Origin: Salinarimonas sp.
GTDB taxonomy: Bacteria > Pseudomonadota > Alphaproteobacteria > Rhizobiales > Beijerinckiaceae
DNA: 64,000 bases
Assembly: GCF_040111675.1 (NCBI RefSeq)
Contig: NZ_CP157794.1
Coordinates: 3,865,501 to 3,929,500 of the forward strand
Reading direction: 5' to 3'
Shown here: piece after piece, positions 1 through 8,348 of the stretch
How the letters are laid out: the number at the start of each line of letters is the position of its first letter
Position numbering within the stretch: position 1 is the stretch's first letter
Position numbers and translations under genes: made by a program
The notes under the pieces: model-generated
Told to the model about the DNA's origin: nothing
The model's database searches: none
Seen by the model: only the letters and a program-made list of their open reading frames with translations

Positions 1-1
1 C

Positions 2-442
2 ATCCTGACGATCCCGCTCGCCGACCGGCCGAACTGGTCGGAGGACGAGGTCCGCTCGGAGATCGAGAACAACGCTCAAGGGATTCTCGGCTACGTGGTG
101 CGCTGGATCGACCAGGGGGTGGGCTGCTCCAAGGTGCCCGACATCCACGACGTCGGCCTGATGGAGGACCGCGCCACCTGTCGCATCTCCTCGCAGCACC
201 TGGCGAACTGGCTGCATCACGGGGTCGTCTCGCGCGACCAGGTGATGGAGACGATGAAGCGCATGGCCGAGGTGGTCGACCGCCAGAACGACGGCGACCC
301 GCTCTACCAGCCGATGGCCCCCGCCTTCGACGGCCCGGCCTTCCAGGCCGCCTGCGACCTCGTCTTCGAGGGCCGCGTGCAGCCTTCCGGCTACACCGAG
401 CCGGTGCTGCACCGGCGCCGGCTCGAGAAGAAGGCGGGCTGA
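2..442 (+). CDS. glcB: Malate synthase G, C-terminal part (gene runs in from the left edge)
   Basis: About 146 residues of the C-terminal end of malate synthase G, the glyoxylate-pathway enzyme that condenses glyoxylate with acetyl-CoA to give malate. The family signature VPDIHDVGLMEDRATCRISSQ is clear, followed by HLANWLHH. The typical short tail ends at a TGA (440-442). The start lies outside the window, so neither the catalytic barrel nor the promoter can be judged. The next gene on this strand is far downstream, and a palindromic repeat follows directly, so this looks like the end of a transcript. Confidence 0.93.
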   Translation: MLTIPLADRPNWSEDEVRSEIENNAQGILGYVVRWIDQGVGCSKVPDIHDVGLMEDRATCRISSQHLANWLHHGVVSRDQVMETMKRMAEVVDRQNDGDPLYQPMAPAFDGPAFQAACDLVFEGRVQPSGYTEPVLHRRRLEKKAG

Positions 443-467
443 GCGGGAGACGAAAGGCGCGACGCCG

Positions 468-582
468 CCATCTCCCCGCAGGGGAGGTGGGCCGCGCATG
501 CGGCCCGGAGGGGCGGGTGCGGTCGACGCAGGCCCTCCCCACCCGTCGGCTCTACGAGCCTCCTCCCTTCCCTGCGGGGAGG
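468..582. repeat. Palindromic intergenic repeat, family A, copy 1
   Basis: A roughly 115-bp element bounded by CCATCTCCCCGCAGGGGAGG on the left and CTGCGGGGAGGG on the right. It is largely self-complementary. A near copy lies at 3606-3720, sharing GGTGGGCCGCG, GCGGCCCGGAGGGG, CCCTCCCCACCCGTCGGC and the terminal hairpins. It fills the gap between the malate synthase and racemase ends. It resembles a REP/MITE-type dispersed element and contains no credible gene. Confidence 0.8.
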
Positions 583-595
583 GCTCGGGGCGTCC

Positions 596-1252
596 TCACC
601 CCGCCAGCACGGCCCCCAGCGCCATCGCCACCGCGGCCTGGGTCGGGTCGACGACGGGGATCCCGAGCTCGGCCTCGAGCGCGGCGCGGTGGCGGGTCAT
701 GCCGGTGCAGCCGAGCACGATCGCCTCGGCGCCGTCCGTATCGCGCAGGGTCCGGCCGATCTCGAGCATCCGCCCGAAGGTCGCCTCGCCCGACGCCGTC
801 TCCGCCACCGACATGTCGAGGGAGCGGTCGCCCGCCAGCCTGCCGATGGCGCCGATCTCGCGCAGCGCCCGCAGATGGCGGCGGATCGAGCGGTTCTGGA
901 TGGCGATGATGCCGAAGCGGTCGGCGCGGGCGAGCGCGGTGAGCACGCCGGCCTCGCGCACGCCGAGGACCGGCGCGCGGGTCGCCTCGCGGCAGACCTG
1001 AAGGCCCGGATCCGAGAAGCAGGCGATGACGTAGGCCGCCGCCTTCTCCCGCGCCACCAGCCGGGCGAGAGGGAGCACCACGCTCTCGATGTCGGCCTGC
1101 GATTCGATGCCGAAGGGCCCCTCCTCCAGCGTCGTGCAGTCGATGCGCGGGCCGTCGGGCCGGGCGAAGGGCGCGAGCGCCTCCGCCATGGCGGCGGTCA
1201 CGCCCGCGTTGCTGTTGGGGTTGATCACGAGGATGCGGGCGTCGGCGCTCAT
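596..1252 (-). CDS. Asp/Glu/hydantoin racemase family protein
   Basis: A 218-aa cytosolic protein of the Asp/Glu/hydantoin racemase superfamily. It begins with the typical ILVINPNSN strand, and the two catalytic cysteines of cofactor-independent racemases are present at C78 (IACFSD) and C182 (LGCTGM). Its neighbour is a divergent hydantoinase 77 bp away, so the likely substrate is a 5-substituted hydantoin, racemised before ring opening. The family also contains allantoin and aspartate racemases, so the substrate is an inference from context. Length and start agree with the family. Confidence 0.88.
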   Translation of the reverse strand: MSADARILVINPNSNAGVTAAMAEALAPFARPDGPRIDCTTLEEGPFGIESQADIESVVLPLARLVAREKAAAYVIACFSDPGLQVCREATRAPVLGVREAGVLTALARADRFGIIAIQNRSIRRHLRALREIGAIGRLAGDRSLDMSVAETASGEATFGRMLEIGRTLRDTDGAEAIVLGCTGMTRHRAALEAELGIPVVDPTQAAVAMALGAVLAG

Positions 1253-1329
1253 GCGGTTTCCTTTCGCCTCCCATTGAAACCGCGGCCGGGGCGGTGTCCA
1301 GTGGCGGCCGCGCGCACAGGAGGTTTCGC

Positions 1330-2799
1330 ATGATCACGCCCGGCTCGGACACGCCCGATCTCGTCATCCGCAACGGCCTCGTCGGCTCGGCCGCGGGCTC
1401 CGTCGTCGCCGACGTCGCCATCGCGGGGGAGACGATCGTGGCGGTGGGGCGCGGCCTGCCGCCGGGCAGAGCCGAGATCGACGCGACCGGCAAGATCGTC
1501 GTTCCCGGCGGCATCGACAGCCATACCCATATCGAGCAGGTCTCCGCCGGCGGGCTGATGAACGCCGACACCTGGGAGAGCGCGACGCGCGCCGCCGCCT
1601 TCGGCGGCACGACCAGCGTCATCGCCTTCGCCGCCCAGCACGTGGGGCTCGACCTCGCCGAGGTCGTCGCCGACTACGAGGCGCTGGCCGCCCGCGGCGC
1701 GGTGATCGACCATGCCTTCCACATGATCGTGGCGGACCCGACCGAGGCCGCGCTCGCCCAGCTGCCGGCGCTGATCGAGAAGGGCCATTCCTCGATCAAG
1801 GCCTTCATGACCTACGACCGCATCCGCCTCTCGGACGAGCAGCTCCTCGACGTGATGGCGGTGGCCAAGGACAAGGGCGCGATGGTGTGCGTCCACGCCG
1901 AGAACCACGGCATCATCTCCTGGACGGTGAAGCGCCTCCTCGCCGCCGGACACACGGCGCCCAAGCACCATGCGCTCTCGCATCCGCGCCTGTCGGAGAC
2001 GGAGGCCTTCGAGCGGCTGATCCGGTTCTCGCTGCTCCTCGACCAGCCGGTGATGATCTTCCACGTCTCGACCGCCGAGGGCGCGGCGGTGATCCGGCGC
2101 TGGCGCGGCGAGGGGGCGAAGGTCTTCGCCGAGACCTGCCCGCAATACCTCTTTCTCACCGCCGCCGACCTCGACCGGCCCGGGCTCGAGGGCGCGAAAT
2201 GGATGTGCTCGCCCCCGCCGCGCGCCGAGGCCGACCAGGAGGCGCTCTGGCGCGCGCTCGCGCTCGGCGACCTGCAGACCGTCTCCTCCGACCACGCGCC
2301 CTATCGCTTCGATGAAACCGGCAAGCTCGCCCACGGCCCGCAGAGCACCTTCAAGCAGATGGCGAACGGGCTGCCGGGGCTCGAGGCGCGCCTGCCGCTC
2401 CTGTTCGACGCCATGATCTCGCACGGCCGCGCCGACCTCGACGCCTTCGTCGCGCTCACCGCGACCAACCCGGCGCGGATCTACAACCTGCCGAACAAGG
2501 GCGCGCTGCTGCCGGGCTACGACGCCGACGTCGCGATCTGGGACCCGGCGGCGCAGGTGACCTTCTCCGACGAGACGGTCCGCGACGGCACGGGCTACAC
2601 GCCCTATGCCGGCCGCACCGTGCGCGGCTGGCCCACCACCGTGATCCGCCGCGGGGCGGTGATCGTCGAGGGCGGGCGCATGAGGGCCGAGGCCGGATCG
2701 GGGCGGCTGATGCTGCGCGCGGGCGGGCCCGCGGCGCGGGGCACGGGGCGGCGCGAGCCGGAGCTCGACCCCGCCCGCGGCGGCGCGGCTCTGATCTGA
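1330..2799 (+). CDS. hydA: Dihydropyrimidinase / D-hydantoinase family amidohydrolase
   Basis: A 489-aa cyclic amidohydrolase that would open dihydropyrimidine or hydantoin rings. Metal ligands typical of the family are visible: HTH at H65/H67, the lysine that becomes carbamylated in SSIKAFM (K157), further histidines in HAENHG and FHVSTAEG, and the Asp of SSDHAPY. The ATG at 1330 was chosen because AGGAGG (1318-1323) lies seven bases before it; an upstream in-frame ATG has no such site. It sits divergent to the racemase, suggesting a pair that turns racemic hydantoins into N-carbamoyl products. No carbamoylase is seen nearby. Pyrimidine catabolism is the alternative role. Confidence 0.88.
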   Translation: MITPGSDTPDLVIRNGLVGSAAGSVVADVAIAGETIVAVGRGLPPGRAEIDATGKIVVPGGIDSHTHIEQVSAGGLMNADTWESATRAAAFGGTTSVIAFAAQHVGLDLAEVVADYEALAARGAVIDHAFHMIVADPTEAALAQLPALIEKGHSSIKAFMTYDRIRLSDEQLLDVMAVAKDKGAMVCVHAENHGIISWTVKRLLAAGHTAPKHHALSHPRLSETEAFERLIRFSLLLDQPVMIFHVSTAEGAAVIRRWRGEGAKVFAETCPQYLFLTAADLDRPGLEGAKWMCSPPPRAEADQEALWRALALGDLQTVSSDHAPYRFDETGKLAHGPQSTFKQMANGLPGLEARLPLLFDAMISHGRADLDAFVALTATNPARIYNLPNKGALLPGYDADVAIWDPAAQVTFSDETVRDGTGYTPYAGRTVRGWPTTVIRRGAVIVEGGRMRAEAGSGRLMLRAGGPAARGTGRREPELDPARGGAALI

Positions 2800-2922
2800 A
2801 CCTCGATCGGGTCCTTCGTGTTCATACCCTCTTGCGCCGGCGCACGAATTCGGCTTCCCCTCGCGGTACGGTAGCAGGACCACACGGTCCCGCGCGCGGT
2901 CGAGCGTTGGGGAGGCGGAAGC

Positions 2923-3594
2923 GTGGACAAGGCGAGCCAGACGACCATCGTGATCGCGGACGATCACCCGCTCTTCCGCGGCGCCCTGCGCCAGGCCGTC
3001 ACCGGGGTGCTGGCGGACGTCTCGGTGGTCGAGGCCGGCGGGCTCGAGGAGCTGACCGCCGCCCTCGCCAAGGACGCCAACGTCGATATCGTCCTGCTCG
3101 ACCTCACCATGCCGGGCGTGCAGGGCTATTCGGGCCTCATCTACCTGCGCGCGCAATATCCGGACATCCCGGTCGTCATCGTCTCGGCCAACGAGGATCC
3201 GGTGGTGATCCGCCGCGCGGTGGGCTTCGGCGCCTCCGGCTTCATCCCCAAGAGCCTCGACACCGCCGAGATCGGCGCCGCCGTGCAGGCGGTGCTCGCC
3301 GGCGACAGCTGGACGCCGCCGGACGTCGACCTCGCGGCCGACGACGACGACGAGGCCGCCGAGATCGCCCGGCGCATGGCGACGCTCACGCCCCAGCAGG
3401 TGCGCGTGCTGATGATGCTGTCCGAGGGGCTGCTCAACAAGCAGATCGCCTACGAGCTCGGCGTCTCGGAAGCCACCGTGAAGGCCCACGTCTCGGCCAT
3501 CCTCCAGAAGCTCGGCGTCGAGAGCCGCACCCAGGCGGTGATCGCCGCCTCGAAGATCGGCGCCACCGCCAAGGCCTCCGCGCCGATCGAGTGA
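2923..3594 (+). CDS. LuxR/NarL-type response regulator (orphan)
   Basis: A 223-aa two-component response regulator. The receiver domain (about residues 8-125) has the acidic pocket ADD, the phospho-acceptor D60 in VLLDLTMPG, and the KS lysine pair in FIPKS. An acidic linker (DDDDEAA) leads to a LuxR-type helix-turn-helix (about 150-215) with LTPQQVRVL, LNKQIAYELGVSEATVKAHVS and ILQKLGVESRTQA. The start is a GTG at 2923 behind GGGGAGGCGG. No sensor kinase is next to it, so the signal is unknown. It stands alone between the hydantoinase and a repeat. Confidence 0.92.
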   Translation: MDKASQTTIVIADDHPLFRGALRQAVTGVLADVSVVEAGGLEELTAALAKDANVDIVLLDLTMPGVQGYSGLIYLRAQYPDIPVVIVSANEDPVVIRRAVGFGASGFIPKSLDTAEIGAAVQAVLAGDSWTPPDVDLAADDDDEAAEIARRMATLTPQQVRVLMMLSEGLLNKQIAYELGVSEATVKAHVSAILQKLGVESRTQAVIAASKIGATAKASAPIE

Positions 3595-3605
3595 CGCGAC
3601 GGCCG

Positions 3606-3720
3606 CCATCTCCCCGCAGGGGAGGTGGGCCGCGTCAGCGGCCCGGAGGGGACGGCGCGCTCGATGCGGGCCCTCCCCACCCGTCGGCCCTTCGGGCCTC
3701 CTCCCTCCCCTGCGGGGAGG
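3606..3720. repeat. Palindromic intergenic repeat, family A, copy 2
   Basis: Second copy of the element at 468-582, in the same orientation. It starts with CCATCTCCCCGCAGGGGAGG and ends with CCCTGCGGGGAGG. The inner half reads CCCTCCCCACCCGTCGG. The divergence between copies is concentrated in the central loop. It lies directly behind the response regulator stop codon. Confidence 0.8.
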
Positions 3721-3723
3721 GGT

Positions 3724-3782
3724 CGTCTCGCCGAGCCCGTCTCGCCGAGCCCCGTCTCGCCGAACCCCGTCTTGCCAAGCCC
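3724..3782. repeat. Short tandem repeat, four units of 14-15 bp
   Basis: Four consecutive units of CGTCTCGCCGAGCCC occupy 3724-3737 (14 bp), 3738-3752, 3753-3767 and 3768-3782. The third and fourth carry one and two substitutions. The tract follows immediately after palindromic repeat A copy 2 and precedes the DUF6460 gene. It is not part of a coding region. Confidence 0.85.
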
Positions 3783-3846
3783 GCCCTCCCCTGCCATGTG
3801 AAGCGCGCATGCGCCCGCCTCGGCGCGTGGGTACCGGAGGCTGCCG

Positions 3847-4101
3847 ATGCAGCGGATCCTGGGCGGCTCGCCCGCCGCCGTGATCACCAAGCTGATCTTC
3901 CTGTCGCTGCTCGTCGGCGCGTTCATGTCGCTCGTCGGCATCACGCCGCAGGGGCTCGTGAGCGGCGCGATCGAGGTTCTGCGCGATCTCTGGGAGACCG
4001 GCTTCGAGGCCTTCGGCACGCTCGGGCGCTGGCTCGCCTACGGCGCCGTCGTGGTGGTGCCGATCTACGTCGTCGCGCGCCTCCTCTCGGCGCTGCGCTG
4101 A
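3847..4101 (+). CDS. DUF6460-like small membrane protein
   Basis: An 84-aa protein with two predicted membrane segments (about residues 14-34 and 61-80) around an amphipathic stretch DLWETGFEAFGTLGRWL. The pattern matches my recollection of the alphaproteobacterial DUF6460 family. No catalytic residues are apparent and the function is unknown. The ATG at 3847 follows CCGGAGGCTGCCG, giving a usable ribosome-binding site. It ends 11 bp before the MATE transporter start, so the two may be co-transcribed. Confidence 0.75.
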   Translation: MQRILGGSPAAVITKLIFLSLLVGAFMSLVGITPQGLVSGAIEVLRDLWETGFEAFGTLGRWLAYGAVVVVPIYVVARLLSALR

Positions 4102-4112
4102 GCGCGCCCGTC

Positions 4113-5501
4113 ATGGCCCATGCGGAGACCGCGCCGGTCGAGGTGACGCACGGGCGGATGTTCCGCATCGCCGTGCCGATGATGCTCTCGCACATCACGG
4201 TGCCGCTGCTCGGCCTCGTCGACGCCACCGTGATCGGCCGGCTGGGGGACGCGGCGCTGCTCGGCGCCGTGGCGCTCGGCGCGGCGGTGTTCGACTACCT
4301 GTTCTGGACCTTCGGCGCGCTGCGCATGGGCACGGCCGGCCTCACCGCGCAGGCGGTGGGCGCGCGCGACCGGCAGGGCGTCTCCGAGACGCTGGCGCGC
4401 GCCTTCGCGGTGGGCGGCGCCATCGGCCTTCTCCTCCTCGCGCTGCAGGTGCCGATCGCCTGGGGCGCCTTCGCGATCATCGGCGCGTCGGACGCCGTGG
4501 ACGCGGCCTTCGCCGAGTATTTCGCCATCCGCATCTGGGCCGCGCCCGTCACCCTGATGAACTACGCGCTGCTGGGCACGCTCACCGGGCGCGGGCGCAC
4601 GGATCTCGGCTTCCTCACGCAGGTCGTGCAGAATCTCGCCAACGTGGCGCTGACGATCTGGCTCGTGGTGGGCCTCGAATGGGGCGTCGCCGGCGCGGCG
4701 CTCGGCACCGTGATCGGCGAGACGATCGGCTTCGCGCTCGGGCTCGCGATCGTCGTCCGGCTCGGCGACAACCCGCTGCGGGCGCGGCGCGCGGCGCTCT
4801 TCGATCCCGTCGCGTTGAAGCGCATGCTCGCCGTCAACGGCGACATCATGATCCGCACGATCGCCCTGATGGTGGCCTTCATCGGCTTCCAGTCGCTGAG
4901 CGCGCGCTCGGGCGACGTGACGCTCGCGGCGAACGCGGTGCTCCTCAACGTCTTCCTGATCGGCGGCTACTTCCTCGACGGCTTCGCCACGGCGGCGGAG
5001 GCCATCGGTGGCCAGGCCTACGGGGCGAAGCGCCCGCGCGCCTTCCGCCGGGCGGCGGGAATCGCGGTCCTGTGGGCGCACGTCTTCGGCGCGCTGCTCT
5101 CCGCCGGGTTCTATGTCGGCGGCGCCGCCTTCATCGACTTCGTCTCCACGGATCCGGAGGTGCGCGAGGCGGCCCGGCTCTATCTCGTCTTCGCGGCGCT
5201 GACCCCGCTCGCCGGGGCCCTCGCCTTCGCCCATGACGGCGTCTTCATCGGCGCGACCTGGACGGCGGCGCTCCGCAACACGATGCTCGCCGCGCTCGCG
5301 GTCTACATCGCGCTGCTCTACCTCCTGCAGGATCTCGGCAATACGGCGCTGTGGCTGTCCTTCCTCGTCTTCCTGGTGGCGCGGGGGCTCGGGCAGCAGC
5401 TCCTCTTCCCCCGGCTGGCGGCGCGGGGCCTTCCGCTGGAGGCGCCCGCCCCGGCGCCCGCTCCCGTCGCGGGGGATCCTGCCTCGCCGAGGAGCGACTG
5501 A
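4113..5501 (+). CDS. MATE-family efflux transporter (DinF-like)
   Basis: A 462-aa inner-membrane protein with about twelve hydrophobic segments in two halves. It is typical of MATE (multidrug and toxic compound extrusion) cation-coupled exporters. The N-terminal FRIAVPMMLSHITVPLLGLVDATVIGRLGD matches the DinF branch. The ATG at 4113 fits the start of homology. The frame stays open far upstream, but the extra sequence is low-complexity antisense or intergenic translation. Substrate cannot be told. It follows the small DUF6460 gene after 11 bp. Confidence 0.92.
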   Translation: MAHAETAPVEVTHGRMFRIAVPMMLSHITVPLLGLVDATVIGRLGDAALLGAVALGAAVFDYLFWTFGALRMGTAGLTAQAVGARDRQGVSETLARAFAVGGAIGLLLLALQVPIAWGAFAIIGASDAVDAAFAEYFAIRIWAAPVTLMNYALLGTLTGRGRTDLGFLTQVVQNLANVALTIWLVVGLEWGVAGAALGTVIGETIGFALGLAIVVRLGDNPLRARRAALFDPVALKRMLAVNGDIMIRTIALMVAFIGFQSLSARSGDVTLAANAVLLNVFLIGGYFLDGFATAAEAIGGQAYGAKRPRAFRRAAGIAVLWAHVFGALLSAGFYVGGAAFIDFVSTDPEVREAARLYLVFAALTPLAGALAFAHDGVFIGATWTAALRNTMLAALAVYIALLYLLQDLGNTALWLSFLVFLVARGLGQQLLFPRLAARGLPLEAPAPAPAPVAGDPASPRSD

Positions 5502-5614
5502 ACGCCTCTGCGCCACGCCGTCTGCGAACGCGCGCGCCCTCGCGACAGTTGACCCGGGGCGCGCGATCCCGCATGCGCTTGAAGCCGTACCGTATCGTTT
5601 TGGAAGCCTGTCCC

Positions 5615-6313
5615 ATGTCCCTCGTCGAATCCGTCCGCAAGGTCTTCGTGCCGATCCACCGCGAGGGCTATCCCTTCATCGCCATCGCGGGCGCGGCCTC
5701 GATCGGGCTCGGCTTCCTGTGGGAGCCGCTGTTCTGGATCGGGCTCGTGATCACGCTGTGGGTCGCCTACTTCTTCCGCGACCCGCCGCGCACGACGCCC
5801 CTGCGCGACGGGCTCGTCGTCTCCCCCGCCGACGGGCGGGTGAGCATGATCACCACCGCCGTGCCGCCGCACGATCTCGACCTGCCGCGCGAGCCGATGA
5901 CGCGCATCTCGATCTTCATGAACGTGTTCAACTGCCACGTGAACCGCGCGCCGGTGTCGGGCACCATCACCCAGCAGGTCTATTCCAAGGGCCTGTTCCT
6001 GAACGCCGAGCTCGACAAGGCGAGCGAGGACAACGAGCGCAACTCCCTCGTCATCGAGACGAGCGGGACCGAGATCGCGGTGGTGCAGATCGCGGGCCTG
6101 GTGGCGCGGCGCATCGTCTCCTTCGTGCGCGAAGGCGAGGAGATCGAGGCGGGCGAGCGCTTCGGGCTCATTCGCTTCGGCTCGCGGCTCGACGTCTACC
6201 TGCCGCTCTCGGCCCGCCCGCTGGTCGGCTTCGGCCAGAACGCCATCGCCGGCGAGACCGTGCTCGCCGACCTGAAGTCGTCGGAGCCCCCGCGCCAGTT
6301 CCGCGCGGGCTGA
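5615..6313 (+). CDS. psd: Phosphatidylserine decarboxylase proenzyme
   Basis: A 232-aa proenzyme of the short (type II, archaetidylserine-like) PSD group. It is membrane-associated with two hydrophobic segments near the N-terminus (about residues 20-55). It makes phosphatidylethanolamine from phosphatidylserine. The self-cleavage site is FGS, with S190 becoming the pyruvoyl group. The conserved SPADGRV and FMNVFNCHVNRAPVSG motifs are intact. The ATG at 5615 was preferred to an upstream ATG (5573) because homology begins at SLVESVRKVFVPIHREGYPF. The next gene, pssA, starts 31 bp later and makes its substrate. Confidence 0.95.
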   Translation: MSLVESVRKVFVPIHREGYPFIAIAGAASIGLGFLWEPLFWIGLVITLWVAYFFRDPPRTTPLRDGLVVSPADGRVSMITTAVPPHDLDLPREPMTRISIFMNVFNCHVNRAPVSGTITQQVYSKGLFLNAELDKASEDNERNSLVIETSGTEIAVVQIAGLVARRIVSFVREGEEIEAGERFGLIRFGSRLDVYLPLSARPLVGFGQNAIAGETVLADLKSSEPPRQFRAG

Positions 6314-6344
6314 ACCGTCGCCCCGCCCGGCTCGTTGCCAGACC

Positions 6345-7199
6345 ATGAGCGACTTCTTCGCCCCCTTCGCCCCCGATCCGAACGAGCCGCGCCGGCGCCG
6401 CTTCAAGCCGGTGCCGTTCCGCGTCATCGCGCCGAACCTGATCACGCTGCTCGCCTTGTGCCTGGGGCTCACCGCCATTCGCCTCGGCTACGAGGGCCGG
6501 CTCGAGCTCGCCGTCTACGCGATCCTGGTCGCCGCCGTGCTCGATGCGCTCGACGGGCGCGTGGCGCGGCTCCTGAAGGGCACCTCGCGCTTCGGGGCCG
6601 AGCTCGATTCGCTCTCGGACTTCCTCAATTTCGGCGTCGCGCCGGCGCTGATCCTGTTCGCCTTCACGCTCGACAACGCCGGCGGCGTCGGCTGGGCGGC
6701 GGCGCTCGTCTTCGCCATCGCCTCCTGCCTGCGCCTCGCGCGCTTCAACGTCGCCCTCGACGATCCGCACCGGCCGGAATGGCGCAAGAACTTCTTCGTG
6801 GGCATGCCCGCACCCGCGGGCGCGCTCTCGGCGCTGCTCCCGATCTACCTCTACTTTCTCGGCGTGCCGACGAACGAGGAGGTCGCGGCGCCCTTCGCGC
6901 TCGCCTACCTCGTCGCCATCGCCTTCATGATGGTCTCCACCGTGCCGACCTATGCGGGCAAGACGCTGGGCCAGCGGATCCCGCGCGAGCGGGTGCTGCC
7001 GCTCTTCGTGGGGGCGGTGGCGCTGGTGGCGCTCGTCGTGTCCTTCCCCTTCGCCATGCTGTCGATCGCCGTCGTCGTCTACCTCGCCGCGATCCCCGTC
7101 GGCGTGCAGCGCTACCGGCGGCTCGCCAAGGAGCACGCCCACCACGCGGCGGCGGAGCGCGCGGCCGCCCGCGCGCCGGACGGCGATCCGGACATCTGA
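6345..7199 (+). CDS. pssA: CDP-diacylglycerol--serine O-phosphatidyltransferase
   Basis: A 284-aa integral membrane enzyme making phosphatidylserine from CDP-diacylglycerol and serine. The CDP-alcohol phosphotransferase signature is complete: D67, D70-G71, A74-R75, G84, D88 and D92 in DALDGRVARLLKGTSRFG and AELDSLSD. Several hydrophobic helices follow. The C-terminal tail is charged and Ala-rich. It lies directly behind psd, the usual phosphatidylethanolamine operon of alphaproteobacteria. Confidence 0.95.
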   Translation: MSDFFAPFAPDPNEPRRRRFKPVPFRVIAPNLITLLALCLGLTAIRLGYEGRLELAVYAILVAAVLDALDGRVARLLKGTSRFGAELDSLSDFLNFGVAPALILFAFTLDNAGGVGWAAALVFAIASCLRLARFNVALDDPHRPEWRKNFFVGMPAPAGALSALLPIYLYFLGVPTNEEVAAPFALAYLVAIAFMMVSTVPTYAGKTLGQRIPRERVLPLFVGAVALVALVVSFPFAMLSIAVVVYLAAIPVGVQRYRRLAKEHAHHAAAERAAARAPDGDPDI

Positions 7200-7240
7200 C
7201 GCGAGCGGCCGCTCACAAGCCGCGCCGCGGCCTGTTGCTT

Positions 7241-7293
7241 GGAGCATCATCTCGCCCATCAACCGGATTCCACTCGGTGGGATGATGCTCTAA
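7241..7293. repeat. Palindromic repeat, family D, copy 1 (uninterrupted)
   Basis: AGCATCATC (7243-7251) pairs with GATGATGCT (7281-7289) around the core AACCGGATTCCACTCGGTGG (7261-7280). A second copy in opposite orientation is at 47991-48040 and shares the core exactly. This copy continues into TAACGTCC on its right, and the corresponding site at the second copy is where the IS110 element is inserted. It lies between pssA and maf. Confidence 0.85.
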
Positions 7294-7345
7294 CGTCCGG
7301 CCGCCGCGCCTCTCGCGCGGGCTCATGCCTGGAGGATCACCACCC

Positions 7346-7993
7346 GTGTCGTTGTTCGGATCGCGCGAGCCTGAATGGCGGCCGAAGCTCGTCCTCGCCT
7401 CGGCGTCGCCGCGGCGCCTGCAGCTCCTCCAGCAGATCGGGCTCGAGCCGGACGCATTGCTGCCGGCCGACGTCGACGAGACGCCGCTGAAGCTCGAGAA
7501 GCCGCGCGACCTCGCCCGCCGCCTCGCCCAAGAGAAGGCGCGCGGCGCGCTCAGGGCGGCGCGGGCTGACGAGAGCCTGAAAGGCGCCTATCTCGTCTCC
7601 GCCGACACGGTGGTGGCGGTCGGCCGGCGCATCCTGCCCAAGGCCGAGATCGTCGACGAGGCGGCGGGCTGCCTGCGGCTGCTCTCGGGCCGCCAGCACC
7701 GGGTCTATACCAGCGTGTGCGTGGTGACGCCCAAGGACGGCTTTCGCGAGCGCGTGGTCGAGACCCGCGTGCGCTTCAAGAGGCTGTCGCGGGACGAGAT
7801 CGATTCCTACCTCGCTTCCGGCGAATGGCGCGGCAAGGCCGGCGGCTACGCCATCCAGGGGCTGGCCGGCGCCTTCGTCATCAAGCTCGTCGGGTCCTAC
7901 CCGGCGGTGGTCGGGCTTCCCATCTACGAGACCGCGGCGCTGCTCGAGGGCGAAGGCTACCCCGTGCGGCTGTCCTGGCTGAACGCGGTGTGA
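7346..7993 (+). CDS. maf: Maf family nucleotide pyrophosphatase
   Basis: A 215-aa cytosolic Maf/YhdE/YceF-type protein. These hydrolyse dTTP/UTP or modified nucleotides and are linked to septum control. The N-terminal ASASPRR motif (residues 18-24), SADTVVAVG and the GGYAIQG motif are present. I chose the GTG at 7346 because GGAGG (7331-7335) is ten bases before it. The ATG at 7325, which would add seven residues, has no such site in front. yacG follows closely, a common alphaproteobacterial arrangement. Confidence 0.92.
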   Translation: MSLFGSREPEWRPKLVLASASPRRLQLLQQIGLEPDALLPADVDETPLKLEKPRDLARRLAQEKARGALRAARADESLKGAYLVSADTVVAVGRRILPKAEIVDEAAGCLRLLSGRQHRVYTSVCVVTPKDGFRERVVETRVRFKRLSRDEIDSYLASGEWRGKAGGYAIQGLAGAFVIKLVGSYPAVVGLPIYETAALLEGEGYPVRLSWLNAV

Positions 7994-8019
7994 GAGCGCC
8001 GCGCGGAGAAGGAGACCCG

Positions 8020-8235
8020 ATGCCCCGCAAGACGACCGAGGCCCCCGCCAACGACGACCTCGCCGAGATGGCGGGTCGCGCCTGCCCGATCTGCGGCAAG
8101 ACCGCCGTGGTGAAGTATCGCCCGTTCTGCTCGAAGCGCTGCGCCGACGTCGACCTGCAGCGCTGGTTCACGGGGACCTACGCCGTGCCCGTGGTGGAGG
8201 AGGACCGCTCGGCGGATGGCGACGACGCAGAGTGA
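8020..8235 (+). CDS. yacG: DNA gyrase inhibitor YacG
   Basis: A 71-aa zinc-ribbon protein. The four zinc ligands are in CPICGK and FCSKRC, followed by DLQRWFTGTYAVPV, the family hallmark. YacG binds GyrB and inhibits gyrase in Escherichia coli. The ATG at 8020 follows AAGGAG with good spacing. It starts 26 bp after maf and is presumably in the same transcript. Confidence 0.93.
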   Translation: MPRKTTEAPANDDLAEMAGRACPICGKTAVVKYRPFCSKRCADVDLQRWFTGTYAVPVVEEDRSADGDDAE

Positions 8236-8348
8236 GGCCGAGCCGCTCCTCGGCGTTTCGAGGGCCCGCCGGCCGTGATAGAGAGGCTCATCGTGAGACC
8301 GCCCTGCTCGGCCAGCCGCGCCGGCGCCCAGGCTTCGTGAGGTCGCGC

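Noticed and set aside
2832..4112. Upstream extension of the MATE transporter frame, suggesting a fusion protein
   Set aside because: The extension is the shadow of the response regulator, repeat A and DUF6460 regions. Transporter homology starts at 4113.
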